A stretch of DNA of 8,099 bases, from contig NZ_CAAFUZ010000091.1 of the NCBI RefSeq assembly GCF_900766305.1, positions 1 through 8,099 on the forward strand, given 5' to 3'. Below the pieces are notes generated by a model. It saw only the letters and a list, made by a program, of their open reading frames with translations. It was not told where the DNA came from and did not search any database. Source of the DNA: an uncultured Gemella sp. GTDB lineage: Bacteria; Bacillota; Bacilli; Staphylococcales; Gemellaceae. Each line of letters begins with the position of its first letter. The first letter of the stretch is position 1. The translations under genes were made by a program, and so were the position numbers. Below, in pieces: positions 5,886-8,099 of this stretch.

Positions 5886-5961
5886 TCTAAAATAATAAAT
5901 AATTCAGGTTTTTTTCGAAAATGGAAAGTATATATTCAAATATGTCAAAAACGAATAACAT

Positions 5962-5973
5962 TTATACGTATAA
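5962..5973. promoter_or_regulatory. 12-bp palindrome in a divergent intergenic region
   Basis: TTATACGTATAA is a perfect palindrome in the 240-base AT-rich gap between the minus-strand 24-residue peptide gene and the plus-strand 39-residue gene. Its place between divergent genes fits a shared operator, but AT-rich palindromes of this length can occur by chance. Confidence 0.3.
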
Positions 5974-6085
5974 TTATTCATAAGTGTTTTCTAACTTAAT
6001 CAAATTTTAACAAATGCTACATTAATAATAGGATTTATTGTATCAATAAAAAAGAAAAAACATAACTAAGGAGACATAAAGAATT

Positions 6086-6205
6086 ATGAATCATAAATAT
6101 AATATACATCCAGGACTATATATAGGCGGATTTATAGTACTTTTTAGATTTCCTATAGGAACATTAATTGGGTTAGCTATAGGAATAGGAGTTAGTAAAA
6201 AATGA
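6086..6205 (+). CDS. Small single-helix membrane protein, 39 residues
   Basis: AAGGAG (6068-6073) precedes ATG 6086 at a longish distance of 12 bases. The product begins MNHKYNIHPGLYIGGF and has one Gly-rich hydrophobic stretch (about residues 11-35, including IGTLIGLAIGIGV) ending in SKK. The glycine spacing suggests helix packing in the membrane, and the short Lys tail suggests an inside C-terminus. I do not recognise the family. It lies divergent from the amphipathic peptide gene, so an immunity or accessory role for that peptide is conceivable, as is a stand-alone toxic peptide. No terminator follows until 6308-6340, about 100 bases on, and the stretch between (6206-6300) has an open frame without a start. 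Confidence 0.45.
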   Translation: MNHKYNIHPGLYIGGFIVLFRFPIGTLIGLAIGIGVSKK

Positions 6206-6307
6206 AGTGATTACAGTTTTACTCACATAAAATTTGTAAAAGAGTTTACAAGTGAAGAAGTTACAAGATATACTGAAACTGACAAATATTGCGTCATGAA
6301 CGCACCA

Positions 6308-6340
6308 AACTCCAACCTACTGCCATAGGTTGGGGTTTTT
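6308..6340 (+). terminator. Terminator shared by the converging small genes
   Basis: AACTCCAACCTA (6308-6319) pairs with TAGGTTGGGGTT (6326-6337), 12 bp with one G-T, around a 6-base loop, with TTTTT at the 3' side on the plus strand. CCAAAC (6305-6310) and GTTTGG (6345-6350) may extend it. On the minus strand it lies 20 bases after the type I toxin stop codon and would end that mRNA as well, though with a poorer T-run. Confidence 0.7.
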
Positions 6341-6359
6341 AGGTGTTTGGCTATGTCTC

Positions 6360-6455
6360 CTATTTTTTACTGCGTTGTTCTAGACAAAAGCAAAATAACA
6401 CACCACAGTAATCTATAAAAATAGATACTATAATATAAACAAATATTGTAATCAT
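6360..6455 (-). CDS. Fst/SprA-like type I toxin peptide, 31 residues
   Basis: AGGAGG (6470-6465) lies nine bases before ATG 6455. The peptide begins MITIFVYIIVSIFID, continues with a Cys-rich hydrophobic part (C17, C22, C24) and ends EQRSKK. Its layout (M, IFV-II, one membrane helix, then a short charged Lys/Arg tail) is that of the Fst family, including staphylococcal PepA1 (SprA1), as I remember it, but the usual AP-ISG core is replaced by SIFID. Such peptides insert in the membrane and kill or stall the cell unless an antisense RNA blocks translation. The leader hairpin, the predicted mRNA of about 195 nt and the end terminator support a complete type I unit. The sequence drift may mean a degenerate toxin. 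Confidence 0.5.
   Translation of the reverse strand: MITIFVYIIVSIFIDYCGVLFCFCLEQRSKK
6429..6434 (+). promoter_or_regulatory. Candidate -10 element of an antisense RNA over the toxin leader
   Basis: TATAAT on the plus strand within the 5' part of the toxin gene would start an RNA at about 6441 that is complementary to the toxin start codon, ribosome binding site and leader hairpin. This is the arrangement of SprA-type antitoxins. The -35 region (CAGTAA) is weak and no clear terminator follows, so this is tentative. Confidence 0.3.
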
Positions 6456-6468
6456 GAGCACTCACCTC

Positions 6469-6496
6469 CTCTCTACGTCAAATTGACGTCTGAGAG
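6469..6496 (-). promoter_or_regulatory. Leader hairpin next to the toxin ribosome binding site
   Basis: In the minus-strand RNA ACGTCAA pairs with TTGACGT around one base. Outside this, CTCTC pairs with GAGAG, which touches the AGGAGG of the toxin gene. The structure would mask the ribosome binding site, as expected in type I toxin mRNAs. Confidence 0.6.
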
Positions 6497-6511
6497 ATAG
6501 ACAACTTCCCA

Positions 6512-6540
6512 ATTATAATAAAGCGCCTCTAATCTGTATG
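6512..6540 (-). promoter_or_regulatory. Candidate promoter of the type I toxin mRNA
   Basis: TATAAT (6517-6512) with CATACA (6540-6535) 17 bases before it on the minus strand. The -35 box falls inside a cluster of GTATGC/GCATAC repeats. The start would be near 6505, giving a leader of about 50 nt. Confidence 0.4.
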
Positions 6541-6571
6541 CAGGCATACATGATACACGCATACTGTATGC
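6536..6571. repeat. Cluster of four GTATGC/GCATAC hexamers
   Basis: GTATGC-AG-GCATAC (6536-6549) and GCATAC-T-GTATGC (6559-6571) are two perfect small palindromes with arms of the same hexamer, 9 bases apart. The first overlaps the candidate -35 of the toxin promoter, so a DNA-binding protein could act there. Repeated palindromes of this kind also occur in plasmid partition and replication regions. Apart from this, 6572-6670 shows nothing I can support. Confidence 0.6.
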
Positions 6572-6670
6572 AACACTTAGAAATTGAGAACTGAATAAAG
6601 ATACAAAATACTCGCAAATGAAAAAGTATGAAAACACGTCAATAAAGGGATATATAAAGAGAAACGATGA

Positions 6671-6704
6671 CAAAAAGAGACAAACACCGAAATGCCAGCG
6701 TTTG
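6671..6704 (-). terminator. Minus-strand hairpin with T-run, possible end of a small RNA
   Basis: On the minus strand CAAACGCTGG (6704-6695) pairs with TCGGTGTTTG (6690-6681), ten pairs including three G-U, around a 4-base loop, followed by TCTCTTTTTG. The wobble pairs form only in the minus-strand RNA, so the structure is strand-specific. No gene lies just upstream on that strand, so it may end an unrecognised small RNA starting after a TATAAT-like box (6739-6734). Confidence 0.4.
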
Positions 6705-6820
6705 TTCCTTGTGTGTGAGTTGACATAATTAAATATTATAGGTAGTTAGTTTGTATAGTTTATTCAATGACTTTCTTTATTTAAATTAAGGTTTAATAGT
6801 ATTAAAAATACAAGATTATA

Positions 6821-6826
6821 TATAAT
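6821..6826 (+). promoter_or_regulatory. Candidate -10 element before the tryptophanyl-tRNA synthetase gene
   Basis: TATAAT at 6821-6826 would give a leader of about 30 bases before the ATG at 6864. No good -35 box is at the usual distance. An alternative is the consensus TTGACA at 6720-6725, whose -10 (TAGTTA, 17 bases on) is poor. I see no T-box motifs, Trp-rich leader peptide or attenuator stem between 6720 and 6864. Confidence 0.3.
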
Positions 6827-6863
6827 TCATCATTTGATATTAAAGTATGAAGGAGCGATGGAA

Positions 6864-7871
6864 ATGAAAAAGGAAAATTTACTTACAGGTGACAGACCCA
6901 CTGGCAAACTTCATATTGGTCACTACATCGGGTCTCTAAAGAAAAGAGTCGAAATACAAGATCAATTTAACAACTTTATTATGATAGCTGACCAGCAAGC
7001 ACTAACTGATAATGCTAAAAATCCTGAAAAGATTCAAAATAGCTTAATAGAAGTCATATTAGATTATTTATCTGTAGGCATAGATCCAATAAAATCTAAT
7101 ATTTTTGTTCAATCTCAAATTCCCGAATTAAGTGAATTAACAATGCATTACTTAAATCTTGTTTCTGTTTCACGATTAAAAAGAAATCCAACAGTCAAAA
7201 ATGAAATGAAAGAAAAGAATTTTGGCGATAGTGTTCCAACAGGATTTTTTATTTATCCAGTTAGTCAGGCAGCCGACATTACTGCTTTCAAAGCATCCAT
7301 TGTTCCTGTAGGTGAAGATCAGATACCAATGATTGAACAGACAAATGAAATTGTTAAAACCTTTAATAATACGTATAAACAAAATGTTTTAAAAAGAGTT
7401 AAAGCTTTATTACCTAAAAAAGGAATGGGGAGACTTCCGGGGATAGATGGAAAAGCTAAAATGAGTAAATCTTTAAATAATGCCATTTATTTATCTGATT
7501 CTCCAGATATTATTAAACAAAAAGTAATGTCTATGTATACTGACCCTAATCATATTCGAGTTACTGATCCTGGTCGAGTAGAAGGCAATACAGTGTTCAC
7601 TTACTTAGATGCTTTTTGTAAAGATAAAAAGTATCTAACAGAAATGAAAGAGCATTATAAAGCTGGTGGCTTAGGTGATGTTAAAGTTAAAAAATACTTA
7701 AATGAAATCATACAATCAGAATTAGAACCAATTAGAAATAAAAGAAACCAATATCAAAATAATCTGGACTATATATATGAAATATTAAAAGACGGAAGTA
7801 ATAAAGCTCGATTAATAGCATCTCAAACTCTTCACGAAGTCAGAGATGCTATAGGAATTAATTATTTTTAA
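6864..7871 (+). CDS. trpS: Tryptophanyl-tRNA synthetase, streptococcal type (second-copy candidate)
   Basis: A 335-residue class I synthetase that charges tRNA-Trp with tryptophan using ATP in the cytosol. The ATP-binding signature PTGKLHIGH is at residues 12-20 and AKMSKSLNN at 198-206. MSMYTDPNHIRVTDPG and GLGDVKVKKYLNEI are typical C-terminal blocks. Length is normal and the gene looks intact. Start ATG 6864 is chosen because AGGAG (6851-6855) is eight bases before it; ATG 6858 is too close and the TTG at 6834 has no ribosome binding site. The sequence follows the streptococcal form (ILTGDRPTGKLHIGHY) and not the staphylococcal housekeeping form, which I recall as about 329 residues beginning METLFSGIQPSG. 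It therefore looks acquired. At the place of S. aureus His43 (VDQHAIT) it has Gln45 (ADQQALT). It sits alone, with its own terminator, beside a mobile repeat. Confidence 0.93.
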   Translation: MKKENLLTGDRPTGKLHIGHYIGSLKKRVEIQDQFNNFIMIADQQALTDNAKNPEKIQNSLIEVILDYLSVGIDPIKSNIFVQSQIPELSELTMHYLNLVSVSRLKRNPTVKNEMKEKNFGDSVPTGFFIYPVSQAADITAFKASIVPVGEDQIPMIEQTNEIVKTFNNTYKQNVLKRVKALLPKKGMGRLPGIDGKAKMSKSLNNAIYLSDSPDIIKQKVMSMYTDPNHIRVTDPGRVEGNTVFTYLDAFCKDKKYLTEMKEHYKAGGLGDVKVKKYLNEIIQSELEPIRNKRNQYQNNLDYIYEILKDGSNKARLIASQTLHEVRDAIGINYF

Positions 7872-7931
7872 AATTTAGTAAATCTTCTCTTATCGCTATT
7901 ATACCATAAGTCAGAAGCTACTTAATATGAT

Positions 7932-7971
7932 AAAAGCAAGTGACTCATAAGTTTATGAATCACTTGCTTTT
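7932..7971 (+). terminator. Rho-independent terminator of trpS
   Basis: AAAAGCAAGTGA (7932-7943) pairs with TCACTTGCTTTT (7960-7971). After one mismatch, the inner TCATAA/TTATGA continues the stem. T-rich sequence follows. It lies 60 bases after the trpS stop codon and 9 bases before the right terminal repeat. Confidence 0.85.
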
Positions 7972-7980
7972 ATATTGTTG

Positions 7981-8099
7981 TTGTATAAAGAAAACCATGC
8001 GCTATGCGTATGGTTCAGAAAAGGTTTTACCGTTATCTAAAAAAACATCTCATCATGCTAGAATATATATTGGTCAGCCAACCAAAATATTCAACACGA
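7981..8099. repeat. Right copy of the perfect 119-bp terminal inverted repeat
   Basis: It is the exact reverse complement of 1-119. The inner tip TTGTATAAAGAAAACC is followed by a 10-bp stem (7993-8002 with 8006-8015, loop TAT, one G-T). A tip followed after a few bases by an imperfect hairpin resembles the ends of IS200/IS605-type elements, but no recognisable transposase motif is visible, so this is only a resemblance. Like the left copy, it begins directly behind a terminator. Confidence 0.95.
7997..8099 (+). CDS. Partial open frame inside the right repeat, outward-facing
   Basis: From ATG 7997 a frame stays open to the window end (34 codons), identical to the frame in the left repeat: MRYAYGSEKVLPLSKK, then TSHHARIYIGQPTKIFNT. 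It has no clear ribosome binding site, and the hairpin of the repeat overlaps its first codons. It may be the start of the gene carried by the repeat element or a chance frame. Not recognised. Confidence 0.3.
   Translation, partial: MRYAYGSEKVLPLSKKTSHHARIYIGQPTKIFNT

Noticed and set aside
6473..6673. 66-residue hydrophobic, aromatic-rich frame on the minus strand
   Set aside because: It has no ribosome binding site, it covers the candidate toxin promoter and leader hairpin, and its composition is what AT-rich non-coding DNA gives by chance.
6720..6863. T-box or Trp attenuator leader before trpS
   Set aside because: I looked for the conserved T-box side sequence, a TGGN bulge, a Trp codon specifier and competing terminator stems, and found none.
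7176..7382. 68-residue frame on the minus strand
   Set aside because: It lies wholly inside trpS on the opposite strand.
1..8099. CRISPR array, tRNA or rRNA genes
   Set aside because: No regularly spaced direct repeats, cloverleaf-like sequences or rRNA signatures were seen on either strand.

Overview
The window looks like accessory DNA from a Staphylococcus, most likely a coagulase-negative species. The evidence is low GC, strong AGGAGG-type ribosome binding sites, relics of an IS1182/IS1272-type transposase, and a nitrilase-family protein that from memory resembles the staphylococcal carbon-nitrogen hydrolase usually found next to agr. No agr gene is present. The first and last 119 bases are perfect reverse complements of each other. 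The window therefore appears to be an assembly contig bounded by two inverted copies of an unidentified mobile repeat.

Layout. 1-119: left repeat copy. 124-1407 (minus strand): decayed lantibiotic/bacitracin-type ABC exporter, with a permease carrying a one-base homopolymer frameshift and an ATPase that has lost its Walker A half. 1408-about 1960 (plus): IS1182-family transposase relic that cut off the ATPase gene. 2106-3986: an apparently intact module, with an HxlR-type regulator (plus) divergent from a tightly coupled metallo-beta-lactamase-fold hydrolase and nitrilase-fold amidohydrolase (minus). 4116-4544: multiply frameshifted EVE-like gene. 4541-4740: second IS1182-family relic in the same orientation as the first. 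4825-4890: possible holin-like toxin scrap. 5002-5166: 54-residue orphan gene under a promoter with an inverted repeat.

The second half is a patchwork of very small genes. A 52-bp perfect palindrome abuts the C-terminal stub of another ABC permease (5258-5503). A 24-residue cationic amphipathic, phenol-soluble-modulin-like peptide is encoded on the minus strand (5771-5845) and may lie on a roughly 300-nt RNA. A 39-residue one-helix membrane protein follows (6086-6205), then a 31-residue Fst/SprA-like type I toxin on the minus strand (6360-6455) with its own leader hairpin and terminator. The window closes with a full-length, streptococcal-type tryptophanyl-tRNA synthetase (6864-7871), its terminator and the right repeat copy.

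How the parts may work together. The best-supported functional units are the HxlR/MBL/nitrilase module and the extra tryptophanyl-tRNA synthetase. The synthetase carries Gln where, from memory, the S. aureus housekeeping enzyme has His43, a position linked to indolmycin resistance, so it may be a resistance-type second enzyme carried on mobile DNA, in the manner of mupirocin-resistant IleS2. The small amphipathic peptide, the one-helix protein and the permease stub could be remains of a bacteriocin/immunity or PSM-like locus. The rest is erosion: two IS relics, two broken exporters and a broken EVE-like gene.
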